NCBI RefSeq assembly: GCF_029490015.1
Contig: NZ_CP120468.1
Coordinates: forward strand, 62,001 to 126,000
Direction of reading: 5' to 3'
DNA length: 64,000 nt
Source: Halobaculum limi
GTDB taxonomy: Archaea > Halobacteriota > Halobacteria > Halobacteriales > Haloferacaceae
The notes below the pieces were generated by a model, which saw nothing but the letters and a program-made list of their open reading frames with translations, was not told the DNA's origin and made no database searches. Position numbers and translations under genes: made by a program. Every line of letters starts with the position of its first letter. The first letter of the stretch is position 1. This document shows positions 1 to 9,436 of this stretch, one piece after another.

Positions 1-2
1 TG

Positions 3-2366
3 TGTTTCGTCGAGCAGACGACGCGGGCGTCGTCGTTCACGGACGAAGAGCAGACGTTGGTACGCCACATCGTCGAGTGGCTCCGCCGGGAGTTCGAGCA
101 AGTCCAGTATCGCCGCGAGGTCGACCAGACAAGAGACCGCCTCGAAGACACGTTCGATCGGGTGAGCGACGCGTTCTTCGGGCTCGACCGAGACTGGCGA
201 GTCCGCTACGCCAACGATACCGGGGCCGGGGTGCTTCGCGACGCGATGGACCTGCCGGCGGACGCCGAGGTCCGCGGCCGACACCTCTGGGAGGAGGTTC
301 CGGATGCCGTCGGCACCAGATTCGAGTCGGCGTATCGACAGGCGCTGCGTGAGCAAGAGCAGGTCACCTTCGAAGAGTACTTCGAGGCGATGGACACCTG
401 GTTCGAGGTGCGCGCGTACCCCGACGAGGGTGGTCTGTCGGTGTACTTCTCCGACGTGACCGACCGGAAGTGGACACAACGTGCGCGTCGTCGCCTGATC
501 ACCGGAACGCAGGAACTGTTCGACGCGGAGACGAATCAGGCGCTCGCCGACGCGGTCGCCGAGACGGCGGCGGACGTCTTCGAGCGTCCGGCGACACTGT
601 ACCTGGCCGACGACTCGGGCGACCGCGGCGACACCGAGACGTTCACCGCGGTGTCCACAGCCGGGACCGACGCAGCGAGCGTCGACGGGCAGGTGCTCGC
701 GCCAGACGACGAGGCGGTGTGGCCGGCGCATCGTGATGAGACGACCGTCGTCGAACTCGACGGTGACCGCGACCGCGACAGTGGCGGTGACGACCTCGAT
801 GCCGTCCTACTGGCCCCCGTCGGCGACCGAGGTACGATCGCAATCGCTGGAGACGACTCGGTCGACTTCGACGAGACCGACCGTGATCTGGCGGAGTTGC
901 TGTCGGTGAACACCGAGACAGCGGTGGCGAAACTCGACCGACGGCGCGAACTCGAGCGCTACGAGACGCTGTTCGAGACGGCGCGCGAGATGACATACGT
1001 CGTCGACGACGATGGCCGGATCGAACTGATTAGTGAACCGTTGGCCGCAGCCATCGGCTACGACCGCGAGGACCTCGTCGGTACGCACATCTCAGAGATA
1101 TCGACGGACGAGACCGAGGAGACGGCCACCGAGCGCGTGGTCGACCTCCTCGTGACACCCGGCGAAACGAGCGACACCTTCGAAGGGGCGTTACTGACGC
1201 GCGACGGGACGGAACTCCCCGTCGAGGTCGAACTCGCGTTGCTCCCGTACGACGACTCCTTCCGTGGGACCGTCGGGTCGGTCCGTGACATCAGCGAACG
1301 CAGACAACGCGAGGAAGAACTCGAAATCGTCCAACAAGCAGTCACCGAGGCAGGCGTCGGCCTCGCGATGTACGACGAGTCGGGTCACCTCGAGTACGTC
1401 AACGACCAGTGTGCACGGCTGTTGGGTCGCACGCGGGAGTCGGTCGAGGAGACGCCAGCGTGGGAGTCGATCACCTCGATTGACGCCGATGGCTTCGAGA
1501 CGTACTGGGAGAGTTTCGACGAGGGCGAGACACGGACACAGGAGACGCAACTGCGCCGTGCCGACCGCTCGACGACGCCAGTCGAGACGGTGACGACCCG
1601 GGTGACGATCGACGGTGAGACCCACAACATCGTCACCGTCCACAGTATCGCCGGACGGCGCGAACGCCGACAGCAGTCGGAGGTGCTCCACCGGGTCCTC
1701 CGACACAACCTTCGCAACGACCTCACCGTCATCCACGGCCACGCGGATCTGCTGGTTGACCGACTCGATGGAGCCGAAGCGGAGACCGCCACGACGATCC
1801 GTCGCCGTGCGAACCACCTCGACGACATCGCGGATACCGCACAGCAAGCGCAGACAGTTATCAACAGAGACGTGGTCCGCAAGCCGGTCGACGTCATCGA
1901 CCAACTCCGGGAGGCCGCCGCCCGCGTCGTTCCCGACGCGGGCGTCCACCTCACGGCCGACGTCCCGGAGCGTCACTACGTCCTCGCCAGCAGCACACTC
2001 CAGTTCGCGTTCGAGCAACTGTTGGAAAATGCGGTCGAACACGCCGAGGGCGACGCGACGAGCATCGATATATCTGTCAGTCGAGATGATGAACGAGACA
2101 GGTGGACCGAGATAGCCATCGCCGACGACGGCCCCGGCATCCCCGAACACGAGGTCGCCGTGTTGAGCGCGGGCGAGGAGACGTCGCTGCAACACGGGAG
2201 CGGCCTCGGCCTGTGGGTGGCTCACTGGGTCGTCACGCGCTACGGGGGCGAACTCGAGTTCGACGACTGCGACGACGGCGGGACGGTCGTCCGAGTTCGG
2301 CTTCCGTCTGCGGAGTCGACGACCAGCTCAGAATCAGTGACCGACCGCCGGCAGAGCGCCGAATAA
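3..2366 (+). CDS. PAS/GAF sensor histidine kinase, 5' end cut by the window edge
   Basis: The reading frame is open from the window edge. A TTG at 57 is possible, but the upstream codons look like the end of a GAF domain, so the true start lies outside. Counting from 57: PAS about 30-140, GAF-like about 148-290, PAS about 302-415, PAS about 420-540, then the haloarchaeal H-box with His545 (RHNLRND), an N-box near Asn658 (ENAVEHAEG), DDGPGIP near 690 and GSGLGLW near 714. This is a complete kinase core with no receiver or membrane segment, so it is probably a soluble redox, light or ligand sensor that signals to a separate response regulator. The signal is unknown. It is followed by a second kinase on the same strand with its own promoter. 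Confidence 0.93.
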   Translation, partial: CFVEQTTRASSFTDEEQTLVRHIVEWLRREFEQVQYRREVDQTRDRLEDTFDRVSDAFFGLDRDWRVRYANDTGAGVLRDAMDLPADAEVRGRHLWEEVPDAVGTRFESAYRQALREQEQVTFEEYFEAMDTWFEVRAYPDEGGLSVYFSDVTDRKWTQRARRRLITGTQELFDAETNQALADAVAETAADVFERPATLYLADDSGDRGDTETFTAVSTAGTDAASVDGQVLAPDDEAVWPAHRDETTVVELDGDRDRDSGGDDLDAVLLAPVGDRGTIAIAGDDSVDFDETDRDLAELLSVNTETAVAKLDRRRELERYETLFETAREMTYVVDDDGRIELISEPLAAAIGYDREDLVGTHISEISTDETEETATERVVDLLVTPGETSDTFEGALLTRDGTELPVEVELALLPYDDSFRGTVGSVRDISERRQREEELEIVQQAVTEAGVGLAMYDESGHLEYVNDQCARLLGRTRESVEETPAWESITSIDADGFETYWESFDEGETRTQETQLRRADRSTTPVETVTTRVTIDGETHNIVTVHSIAGRRERRQQSEVLHRVLRHNLRNDLTVIHGHADLLVDRLDGAEAETATTIRRRANHLDDIADTAQQAQTVINRDVVRKPVDVIDQLREAAARVVPDAGVHLTADVPERHYVLASSTLQFAFEQLLENAVEHAEGDATSIDISVSRDDERDRWTEIAIADDGPGIPEHEVAVLSAGEETSLQHGSGLGLWVAHWVVTRYGGELEFDDCDDGGTVVRVRLPSAESTTSSESVTDRRQSAE

Positions 2367-2382
2367 TGTAGACACCATACAA

Positions 2383-2388
2383 TTATAA
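2383..2388 (+). promoter_or_regulatory. TATA box of the second kinase gene
   Basis: TTATAA inside an AT-rich run (about 2378-2394) between two G+C-rich genes. It lies 28-33 bases before the ATG at 2416, the spacing expected for a leaderless or nearly leaderless archaeal transcript. It implies that the second kinase is transcribed independently of the first. Confidence 0.7.
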
Positions 2389-2415
2389 CATAAAGCGCCA
2401 TACTGCGTCGATAGG

Positions 2416-3426
2416 ATGGACGACGAGCCACCGACGGCGGCTGACCTCGATACGGCGTTCTTCGAGCGGATGGTCGAGACGGTCGGCGTCGGCGTCGGCA
2501 TCTACGGCGAAGACGGTCGCTTCCGGTACGTGAATCAGGCGTACGCCGACCTGTTCGAGACGACGACCGATGACCTGGTCGGGACGGCGCTGTGGGAGAT
2601 CGCACCCGACTTCGAACGGGGGCGGTTCGACGACTACTGGACGTCGTTCGCGGAAGGTGACACCCGGACGGCCGAGACGACCCACGAGTTCGACGGCGTC
2701 AGCGTCCCCGTCGAGACGACGACGACGCGCGGCCACATCGACGGCGAACCGTACAACTTCGGCACCATCGCAGACATCACTGAACGCAAGCGTCGTGAGG
2801 CGGAACTGCGGCGCCAGAACGAGCGCCTCGACTCGTTCGTCGGCGTCGTCTCCCACGACCTGCGCAACCCGCTCAACGTCGCACAGGGGTACCTCGACAT
2901 CCTTCGGGCGGAGGTCGACCGCGACGAGGTGGAACTCGTCGACAGCGCACTCACGCGGATGGAGACGCTCATCGAGGACCTGCTGACAGTCGCCCGCGGC
3001 GGCGACCCGATCAGCGATTTGGAACCCGTCCGCCTCGACGAGGTTGCACGCGCGGCGTGGCAGAGCGTCGACACAGACGAAGCGACGATCGAAGTCAAGC
3101 CGGGCGACCACGCACTCGCCGCCGACCCAGGACGGTTACAACAACTGCTGGAGAACCTGTTCCGCAACGGCGTCGACCACGCGGGTGAAGACGTGACCGT
3201 CACCGTCGGTGCCCTCGAGGGCGGCGGCTTCTACGTCGCCGACGACGGCCCCGGAATCGACCCGGAGGTCCACGACCAGATGTTCGAGGCGGGTGTGACC
3301 GGCGACGACGGCGGTACGGGACTCGGCCTCCTCATCGTCTCAGAGATCGCCGAGGCACACGACTGGCAGACGGTCGCCATCGAGAGTGACGACGGCGGCG
3401 CTCGGTTCGAGTTCCGCGTCGAGTGA
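2416..3426 (+). CDS. PAS sensor histidine kinase
   Basis: A 336-residue cytoplasmic two-component kinase. A single PAS domain (about 15-125) precedes a HisKA helix with phospho-acceptor His147 in VVSHDLRNPL. The ATPase domain has an N-box around Asn252 (LFRNGVDHA), DDGPGID near 276 and GTGLGL near 302. Unlike its upstream neighbour it carries the classical HisKA H-box rather than the haloarchaeal RHNLRND type, so the two are not recent duplicates. No receiver, HAMP or membrane helix is visible. The ATG follows a well-placed TATA box. It converges with the halorhodopsin gene 60 bases downstream. A regulatory link to that gene is possible but not shown by the sequence. Confidence 0.92.
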   Translation: MDDEPPTAADLDTAFFERMVETVGVGVGIYGEDGRFRYVNQAYADLFETTTDDLVGTALWEIAPDFERGRFDDYWTSFAEGDTRTAETTHEFDGVSVPVETTTTRGHIDGEPYNFGTIADITERKRREAELRRQNERLDSFVGVVSHDLRNPLNVAQGYLDILRAEVDRDEVELVDSALTRMETLIEDLLTVARGGDPISDLEPVRLDEVARAAWQSVDTDEATIEVKPGDHALAADPGRLQQLLENLFRNGVDHAGEDVTVTVGALEGGGFYVADDGPGIDPEVHDQMFEAGVTGDDGGTGLGLLIVSEIAEAHDWQTVAIESDDGGARFEFRVE

Positions 3427-3486
3427 GCGAGAAAAGCGCGGCGAGTGGCTGAAGAACGAGCAGCGACGCGGTCGGATCGGTCCCGA

Positions 3487-4314
3487 TCAGTCGTCTGCGA
3501 GTGCCGCACCCGAGGTACTCGCACCTGCCACCGTCGACTCGTTGTTCGCGACCCACCGCAGCAGGAGGTACGCGAACACGTACTTGGCGAAGATGTCGAG
3601 CGCCGAGTACGCCCACGAGGTGACGCCGACCGACTGGATCAGCGCGAAGCCCTCGACGCCGAGCGCCCACACGATGGGGTAGCCCAACCAGAGGACAATG
3701 GTGAGCACGCGCAGCGTGTCGAATATCTCGTCGGTGCCGGCGGCGCTCGCGGCGGCCGCCCACTCGGTGAGCAGGGCGTACAGCACCACCGCGAAGAACG
3801 CGCAACTGATCAGGTAGAACGCCCACCGGAGCAGGTACGACGAGGTGACGAGCGCGGCCGCCAGTCCGGTGATACACATCGCGATGTCGGCGACGATGAC
3901 GGTGAACAGGCTGCCGCGGTCGACGTCGGCCAAGAGGCCGAGTGCGAGCAGGATCATCGGCGTCGACAGCGCCCACGTGAGGTATCGTCCCCATTGACTC
4001 AGCACTTCCTCACCCGCTAATGCGTGGCCCGGCGGCATCTGGATGAGGCCGACCGTCAGTCCGGAGACGAGGCCGACGTAACTGGAGATGGACACCAGCG
4101 GGATCATCAGCGTCGCCGCCCAGATCAATTTCGCACGTGGCGAGGACACCTGCCGACCCATATACACGAACAGCAGGATGGACAGCCCAGCCAGCGCGAT
4201 GTTCGCCCACAGCGAGGAACTGAGGAGGACGTCGTCTCGGATTAGGTCGAATACCTCCGACTGCGTCACCTGGAGTACCGGTGATCCGGCGACTGATTCG
4301 AACTGGAATGTCAT
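3487..4314 (-). CDS. hop: halorhodopsin, light-driven inward chloride pump
   Basis: Seven-helix retinal protein of 275 residues. Retinal Schiff-base Lys244 sits in DIFAKYVFAYLL, preceded by counter-ion Asp240. Helix C reads RYLTWALSTPMILLALG and has Thr113, Ser117 and Ala124 where proton pumps have Asp, Thr and Asp. This TSA signature identifies a chloride pump. WLGYPIVWALGVEG matches helix F of known halorhodopsins. The B-C loop (MPPGHALAGEEVLSQWGR) is shorter than in the Natronomonas protein. I prefer the ATG at 4314 because translation then begins MTFQFESVAG, close to known N-termini. An upstream ATG at 4368 would add 18 unlike residues. The expected product is an inner-membrane pump that helps salt uptake during growth. 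Confidence 0.96.
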   Translation of the reverse strand: MTFQFESVAGSPVLQVTQSEVFDLIRDDVLLSSSLWANIALAGLSILLFVYMGRQVSSPRAKLIWAATLMIPLVSISSYVGLVSGLTVGLIQMPPGHALAGEEVLSQWGRYLTWALSTPMILLALGLLADVDRGSLFTVIVADIAMCITGLAAALVTSSYLLRWAFYLISCAFFAVVLYALLTEWAAAASAAGTDEIFDTLRVLTIVLWLGYPIVWALGVEGFALIQSVGVTSWAYSALDIFAKYVFAYLLLRWVANNESTVAGASTSGAALADD

Positions 4315-4657
4315 ATTCCCTGTAGGTCGCCAAGTGATATGAAAGTAATAGGTCGGGGGTACTCGCATTCGTCATCGGTATCTTCCTCTCTCACCGTGAC
4401 GATCGACGACACCCGAATGGGTGAACTGAGTCACCGAATGCCCCTACAACACCGAGGAAGCACACCCTTGCTACACACCTATATGAATATGATCACTCTT
4501 TCGCAGAATAGTTGTAAAACCGGTTAGTCAGACACAGTAACAGTTAAGGAATTAGCTACTAAAACCCGAGTTATTGTACGCTTGACGTAATTATTCGCCA
4601 TTTTCGACCATGGTCGGTGCTCCCTTTATCATAGGATACCCGAGACGCTTTGCTGTT
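4315..4657. other. divergent intergenic region between hop and the ABC importer
   Basis: 343 bases without a convincing gene. The left part must hold the hop promoter; on the minus strand a weak TATA-like TTTCATAT lies about 23-31 bases before the ATG. Bases about 4480-4605 are strongly AT-rich compared with the surroundings, and the far end holds the TATA box of the importer operon. No clear bop-type upstream activator sequence was recognised. Confidence 0.6.
4625..4630 (+). promoter_or_regulatory. TATA box of the ABC importer operon
   Basis: TTTATC lies 28-33 bases before the ATG at 4658. It would fall inside the coding region if the upstream ATG at 4610 were used, so it decides the start in favour of 4658 and suggests a leaderless mRNA. 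Confidence 0.7.
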
Positions 4658-6010
4658 ATGGGAGTTAAAAAGCCGAACCGGGGAGACCGCCGATCATTTC
4701 TGACTGCTGTCGGTGCTGGGGGAATCGCCGGACTCGCTGGCTGTGTGGGCTTCGGAGGCGGTGAGGGGGAAAGCGACGGCGGAGACGGTGGTTCGACCGC
4801 TAGTGGTGCGACGGCCGGCGACACCGGAACAGACACGATCGTATTCGGACAGCCGGGTGCACTGACCGGCGCGTTCGACTTCCTCCAACCCGGCGTCTCA
4901 CAGGCAGCCGACGCCGCCGTCAGCCACATCAACGAGGCGGGCGGCCCGCTGGGTGCCGAGTTGGAACTGGTTCGCCGTGACACCGCTGTGAACCCACAGG
5001 AAGCACGGAGTGTCACGACGCAACTTGTCGAAAACGACGACGCAGCGGCGATCGTCGGACTGTTCTCGAGTGAGATCAATCCGCTGTGGAACTTCATCCA
5101 GGATCTCCAGATGCCGATCGTCACGCCGTGGCCGGGATCTACGTTCCTCGACACCCGAGGGGGAGACAAGGCGACGCCCAGCGATCTCAGCGACGACGAG
5201 TGGGTGTGGCGGACGGTTGTCGGTGACACCGTCCACACCGGCGGGAGCGCCGTGTACGCTCTCGAGCAAGGGTTCGAGACGCTCGGGATCATCAACGGGA
5301 ACACCGAGGGTGAGCGGAGCTACGTCGACGGATTCCTCTCCGTCTTCGAGGAGAACGGCGGCAGCGTCGCCGAGCAAGTCGAGGTCGAACTGGGCAGTTC
5401 GAGCTACCAGTCGGCGCTCAGCAGACTGTTTGAAGCTGACTTCGATGCGTTCCTGGTGAGTATGCCCCAGGAGTCGGCGATCACCGCGCTGAGTGACTGG
5501 TCTGACGGCGGCTACGGTCGCCAGCCGATCCTCTCGGACACGCTCGCACAGCAGGAAGTGATCGACCAGGTCGGCAGCGACCTCCACGGTGCGTGGGTCG
5601 CACAGCCCGGACGGTCGGGTCCGAGCTACGACACTTTCGAAGGGATCTACACGGAGGCAGGCGACGCGTCGATCAACGGCTGGACGCCCCCGTCGTGGGA
5701 CGCCGTTCAGGTAACCGCGCTGGCTATCGAACGCGCCGGCGACACGAGCCCCGAGGCGATCCAACAGAACCTCGGTCCGGTCAGTCGCGGCGATGGAACG
5801 CCCGTCGCCACGTTCGCCGAGGGGAAAGAGGCCCTCGCCAACGGCGACGAGATCACCTACGAAGGCGCGGCGACGCCCACCACGTTCACCCAACATGGCA
5901 ACGTCTTCGGGACGGTGTCGATCAACACCGCACAGGACGGCGCGTTCACCGAGACGACACAGGTTTCGGCCGAGGACGTGCGCGAGTACGTCGCAGAAGG
6001 TGAATACTGA
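4658..6010 (+). CDS. ABC importer substrate-binding lipoprotein (branched-chain amino acid/urea/amide class)
   Basis: A 450-residue periplasmic-type binding protein of the LivK/UrtA/AmiC fold. The N-terminus has a twin-arginine signal (DRRSFLTAVG, Arg11-Arg12) and a lipobox LAGC with Cys29, so it should be Tat-exported and lipid-anchored. A Gly/Asp-rich linker follows, and the mature domain begins near TIVFGQPGALTGAFDF. It heads a five-gene operon with two LivH/LivM-type permeases and two ATPases. The ligand cannot be read from the sequence: amino acids, urea and short amides all use this class, and no urease or amidase genes are nearby. The start was chosen from the TATA spacing and the signal peptide. 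Confidence 0.92.
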   Translation: MGVKKPNRGDRRSFLTAVGAGGIAGLAGCVGFGGGEGESDGGDGGSTASGATAGDTGTDTIVFGQPGALTGAFDFLQPGVSQAADAAVSHINEAGGPLGAELELVRRDTAVNPQEARSVTTQLVENDDAAAIVGLFSSEINPLWNFIQDLQMPIVTPWPGSTFLDTRGGDKATPSDLSDDEWVWRTVVGDTVHTGGSAVYALEQGFETLGIINGNTEGERSYVDGFLSVFEENGGSVAEQVEVELGSSSYQSALSRLFEADFDAFLVSMPQESAITALSDWSDGGYGRQPILSDTLAQQEVIDQVGSDLHGAWVAQPGRSGPSYDTFEGIYTEAGDASINGWTPPSWDAVQVTALAIERAGDTSPEAIQQNLGPVSRGDGTPVATFAEGKEALANGDEITYEGAATPTTFTQHGNVFGTVSINTAQDGAFTETTQVSAEDVREYVAEGEY

Positions 6011-6015
6011 TAGCA

Positions 6016-6930
6016 ATGGGACTCTCCCAGAACGTCGTCTTCGGACTGGTTACTGGGTCATACATCGCGATCGCGGCGATCGGGTTCACCCTGATATACG
6101 GGATCGTGAACATGATCAACTTCGCCTACGGGGAGTATCTCACGATGGGGGCGTTCCTCGGCCTCATCGCTGTCACGATGCTTCCGGTGCCCCTTCCGGT
6201 CGCCGTCATCCTCGCGATGATCGGCGGAGGGATCATCAGCCTCGCGCTCGCTCGCGGGTTCTTCACACCGATCAATCAGACCGGCCCAGTTCCGTTGCTG
6301 CTAACGTCGATCGGGCTCGGAATCGCACTTCGGAGCGGGATCCGTCTCCTCGCCGGACGCAGCGCCAGATACTACGACACCGAAACCGTGACGTATCGCT
6401 TCGACTCGTTGCCCGACCTCTCGGTCGGGTCGGTCGACCTGCTCGGTGGCTTCTTCGTCACCTCTGAACACCTGATCGTGATCGGATGCGCAGTCGGCGT
6501 GTTCGCGCTTCTCCACGCCCTACTGACGCGAACCGACGTTGGAATCGCGATGCGCGCGATGGGCGACGACGAGAGTTTGGCGCGGGTTCGCGGGATCGAC
6601 ACGCAGTTGATCCGCGATAGCGTCTGGGTGCTGGCTGGCGTCCTCGCTGGACTCGCGGGCGTGCTCATGGCAATCCAGACCAACGTCAGTGCAGACACCG
6701 GGTTCAGCCACATTCTGCAGATACTGTCGGCTGCCATTCTCGGCGGTGCTGGCAGCCCCTACGGGGCGATCCTCGGAGCGTACGTCATCGGTCTCGTGTT
6801 GGCGCTCTCGACGGCGTTTCTCCCGTCCGGGCTGACTGGGCTGTCCTCGGCGGTCGCATTCGTGATCCTCGTGGCCGTGCTGCTGGTCAAACCCAGCGGA
6901 ATCGCCGGCAAGGAGGTGCGTGAAGCGTGA
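6016..6930 (+). CDS. livH: ABC importer permease, LivH type
   Basis: A 304-residue integral membrane permease with about eight hydrophobic segments. The N-terminus has the family pattern YGIVNMINFAYGEYLTMGAF, and a later GGAGSPYGAILGAYVIG matches the conserved cytoplasmic loop that contacts the ATPases. It pairs with the next gene to form the translocation pore. It starts 5 bases after the binding-protein stop. A strong Shine-Dalgarno (GGAGGTG, 6912-6918) near its 3' end serves the following gene. The symbol reflects the family and not a proven substrate. Confidence 0.93.
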   Translation: MGLSQNVVFGLVTGSYIAIAAIGFTLIYGIVNMINFAYGEYLTMGAFLGLIAVTMLPVPLPVAVILAMIGGGIISLALARGFFTPINQTGPVPLLLTSIGLGIALRSGIRLLAGRSARYYDTETVTYRFDSLPDLSVGSVDLLGGFFVTSEHLIVIGCAVGVFALLHALLTRTDVGIAMRAMGDDESLARVRGIDTQLIRDSVWVLAGVLAGLAGVLMAIQTNVSADTGFSHILQILSAAILGGAGSPYGAILGAYVIGLVLALSTAFLPSGLTGLSSAVAFVILVAVLLVKPSGIAGKEVREA

Positions 6931-7970
6931 GCGTCCTCGATCGCCTGCCGTCCGACCACGCACACCAGGCGTTCCTCGCCGGTGCCGTCTGCTTGGTCGT
7001 CGGTGCGCTGTTCGCGCTCACGCCGCTGCGGGCGCAACTCCCGAGTGCGCTGTACGTGTTCGTCGAGGTCGGGATCCTGTTCGTGATCTACGGACTCTTA
7101 GTTCTCGGGCTCGACCTACAGTACGGGCACACGGGGCTGGTCAACTTCGGGCACGTCGTCTTCTTCGCCGTCGGCGCGTACACGACCGCGATGCTATCCG
7201 CCCAAGACACGTTCGCGGGGATCGGCTTGGGATACCCGTGGCCGCTCGCGCTGGTCGTCGGCGTGATCGTCACTGCGATCGTCGGGGCTGGGGTGGGCGT
7301 CACCTCGATCCGGCTCCGCGGAGACTTCCTCGCCATCGTCACCCTGGCGACCGCCGAGATCTTCCACTCGCTGTTCGTCAACTTCGAGGACATCTTCGGC
7401 GGGAACGTCGGGATACTCGGCGTCCCACAGCCGATCGCCGCAGTCGCCACCAACGGCGACACCAGGATGATAGCGACCCTGTTGGTGCTCGGCGGAATCA
7501 CGCTCGTGACGCTCGCCAGCCTCACCCGCCTCACGGAGGCACCGTACGGCCGGGTTCTCCGAGCGATACGGGCCGACGAACTGGTGACGAGATCGGTCGG
7601 TAAGTCTACGGTGACCTACAAGATGCAGGCATTCGTCTACGGTGCCGCACTCGCCGGTCTCGCCGGGGGGCTGTTCGCACTGTACAACGGCGCGGTCGCA
7701 CCCGGGTTCTTCACGATCCAGGTGACGGTGACGATCTGGATCGGGATGCTGCTCGGCGGCGCGGCGAACCACCGCGCGGTGCTCGCCGGGTTGGCGATCA
7801 TTATGGGACTCAGACTCGTCTCCCGGTTCGCTCTCGACGTGACACCGGTGTCTGGTGACGTCTTCGCGTCGCTTCGACTCATCGTCGTCGGCCTGATCTT
7901 GGTTGCGGTGATCCGGTATCGCCCCGCCGGGATCTGGGGGAATGAGCAGGAACTGGGGGTGGACTCGTGA
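6927..7970 (+). CDS. livM: ABC importer permease, LivM type
   Basis: A 347-residue second permease half. Family hallmarks are LDLQYGHTGLVNFGHVVFFAVGAY and a late LRLIVVGLILVAVIRYRPAGIWG, typical of LivM/UrtC proteins. The GTG start overlaps the livH stop by four bases (GTGA) and is preceded by GGAGGTG eight bases upstream, so translation is coupled. Its last four bases in turn overlap livG. Confidence 0.93.
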   Translation: MSVLDRLPSDHAHQAFLAGAVCLVVGALFALTPLRAQLPSALYVFVEVGILFVIYGLLVLGLDLQYGHTGLVNFGHVVFFAVGAYTTAMLSAQDTFAGIGLGYPWPLALVVGVIVTAIVGAGVGVTSIRLRGDFLAIVTLATAEIFHSLFVNFEDIFGGNVGILGVPQPIAAVATNGDTRMIATLLVLGGITLVTLASLTRLTEAPYGRVLRAIRADELVTRSVGKSTVTYKMQAFVYGAALAGLAGGLFALYNGAVAPGFFTIQVTVTIWIGMLLGGAANHRAVLAGLAIIMGLRLVSRFALDVTPVSGDVFASLRLIVVGLILVAVIRYRPAGIWGNEQELGVDS

Positions 7971-8731
7971 GCCTCTTCTCGACGGACGGCCTCGTGAAGG
8001 ACTTCGGTGGCCTCCGAGCGATCGACGACCTGTCGGTGTCGGTCGACGACGGGGAGATAGTCGGCGTGATGGGCCCCAACGGTGCGGGCAAGTCGACGTT
8101 CTTCAACTGCGTCAGCGGGGTCATCACCCCGGACGACGGAACTGTCACCTTCGACGGGAGCGACGTGACGGGGAAGGCACCGGAGACGCTCGCCCGGCGT
8201 GGGTTGGTGCGGACGTTCCAGCACACGCGGGAGTTAGAGACGATGACCGTTCGCGACAACGTTCGGCTCGCGGCGCCGGACCAGCCTGGAGAGCGAACGA
8301 TCCCCGCGCTGGTTCGCGGCGACTCGATGCAAGCCAACGAGGAGACCGTTCGCGCACGGGCAGAAGAACTGATCGAGCTATTCGAACTCGACCACCTCGC
8401 AGACGACTACAGCGGGACGCTCTCGGGGGGGCAACGCAAACTGCTCGAACTCGCACGAACGCTTATGTTGGAGCCGAAGATGCTGCTGTTGGACGAGCCG
8501 TTCGCGGGCGTCAATCCGACGCTAACCCGCGAAATCGCTGACCACATTCGCGATCTCAACGCAGACGGGATGACCGTCGTCATCATCGAACACGAACTCG
8601 AGACGCTGACTGAACTCGTCGACCGCCTCGTCGTCCTCCAGCAAGGGAGCCTCCTCGTGGAGGGCGACCCCGAGTCGGTGTTGTCCGACGAGCGCGTCAT
8701 CGAGGCGTACCTCGGAGGTGAAATCGAATGA
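7967..8731 (+). CDS. livG: ABC importer ATPase, LivG type
   Basis: A 254-residue nucleotide-binding subunit. Walker A is GPNGAGKST, the signature is LSGGQRK and Walker B is MLLLDEPFAGVNP, followed by an H-loop HELE. The sequence VRTFQHTRELETMTVRDNV matches LivG rather than LivF. It couples ATP hydrolysis to the two permeases and forms a heterodimer with the next gene product. GTGA overlap at its start. Confidence 0.94.
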   Translation: MSLFSTDGLVKDFGGLRAIDDLSVSVDDGEIVGVMGPNGAGKSTFFNCVSGVITPDDGTVTFDGSDVTGKAPETLARRGLVRTFQHTRELETMTVRDNVRLAAPDQPGERTIPALVRGDSMQANEETVRARAEELIELFELDHLADDYSGTLSGGQRKLLELARTLMLEPKMLLLDEPFAGVNPTLTREIADHIRDLNADGMTVVIIEHELETLTELVDRLVVLQQGSLLVEGDPESVLSDERVIEAYLGGEIE

Positions 8732-9432
8732 GCCTCCTCGAGATCGACGACCTCGACGCCGGCTACGGCGACTTACAGGTCCTCTCGGGGATCGACCTCA
8801 CCGTCGACGACGGTGAGTACGTGACGATCGTCGGGCCGAACGGCGCGGGCAAATCGACGGTGATGAAGACCGTCGTCGGGATCGCATCGCACCAGAGCGG
8901 GTCGATCAACTACCGCGGAACAGAGATCGCTGGGACCTCTCCCGAGGAGATCGTTCGGGAGGGGATCGGGTACGTCCCACAGACAGACAACGTCTTCCCG
9001 ACGCTGACAGTCGCCGAGAACCTTCGGCTCGGCGCGTACGTGCTCGACGGCGTGCCGACCGAACGGAAGCAAGACGTGTACGATCGGTTCCCGGCGCTTG
9101 CGGAGCGACCCGACGAGGACGCTGGGTCGCTCTCCGGTGGGCAACAACAGATGCTCGCGATGGGGTGTGCCCTGATGCTGGATCCGGATCTCATCCTGTT
9201 GGACGAGCCGTCAGCCGGACTCGCACCGGATCTGGTCGACGAGATGTTCGACCGGGTCGACGAGATCAACGATGCGGGAACGACGGTCCTGATGGTCGAA
9301 CAGAACGCAAAAGAGGCGCTGCGGCGCTGCGACCGCGGCTACGTGCTCGCCAACGGCGAGAACCGATACGAGGACGACGGGGACGCCCTCCTCTCGGACG
9401 AGGAGGTCCGGCGACAGTTCCTGGGCGGGTGA
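8728..9432 (+). CDS. livF: ABC importer ATPase, LivF type
   Basis: A 234-residue nucleotide-binding subunit. Walker A is GPNGAGKST, the signature LSGGQQQM and Walker B LILLDEPSAGLAP. VPQTDNVFPTLTVAENLRLG is typical of LivF. A perfect Shine-Dalgarno GGAGGTGA (8714-8721) lies six bases before the ATG, inside the end of livG. The protein ends normally (RRQFLGG), so the transposable element whose terminal hairpin begins five bases after the stop has not damaged it. The element may, however, supply the transcript's new 3' end. Confidence 0.94.
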   Translation: MSLLEIDDLDAGYGDLQVLSGIDLTVDDGEYVTIVGPNGAGKSTVMKTVVGIASHQSGSINYRGTEIAGTSPEEIVREGIGYVPQTDNVFPTLTVAENLRLGAYVLDGVPTERKQDVYDRFPALAERPDEDAGSLSGGQQQMLAMGCALMLDPDLILLDEPSAGLAPDLVDEMFDRVDEINDAGTTVLMVEQNAKEALRRCDRGYVLANGENRYEDDGDALLSDEEVRRQFLGG

Positions 9433-9436
9433 ACTA

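Noticed and set aside
4610-4657. Earlier ATG (4610) for the importer binding protein
   Set aside because: It would place the TATA box inside the coding region and put 16 residues ahead of the twin-arginine signal.
4658-9432. Assigning the importer to urea
   Set aside because: Urea and amino-acid importers of this class cannot be told apart here, and no urease genes are nearby.
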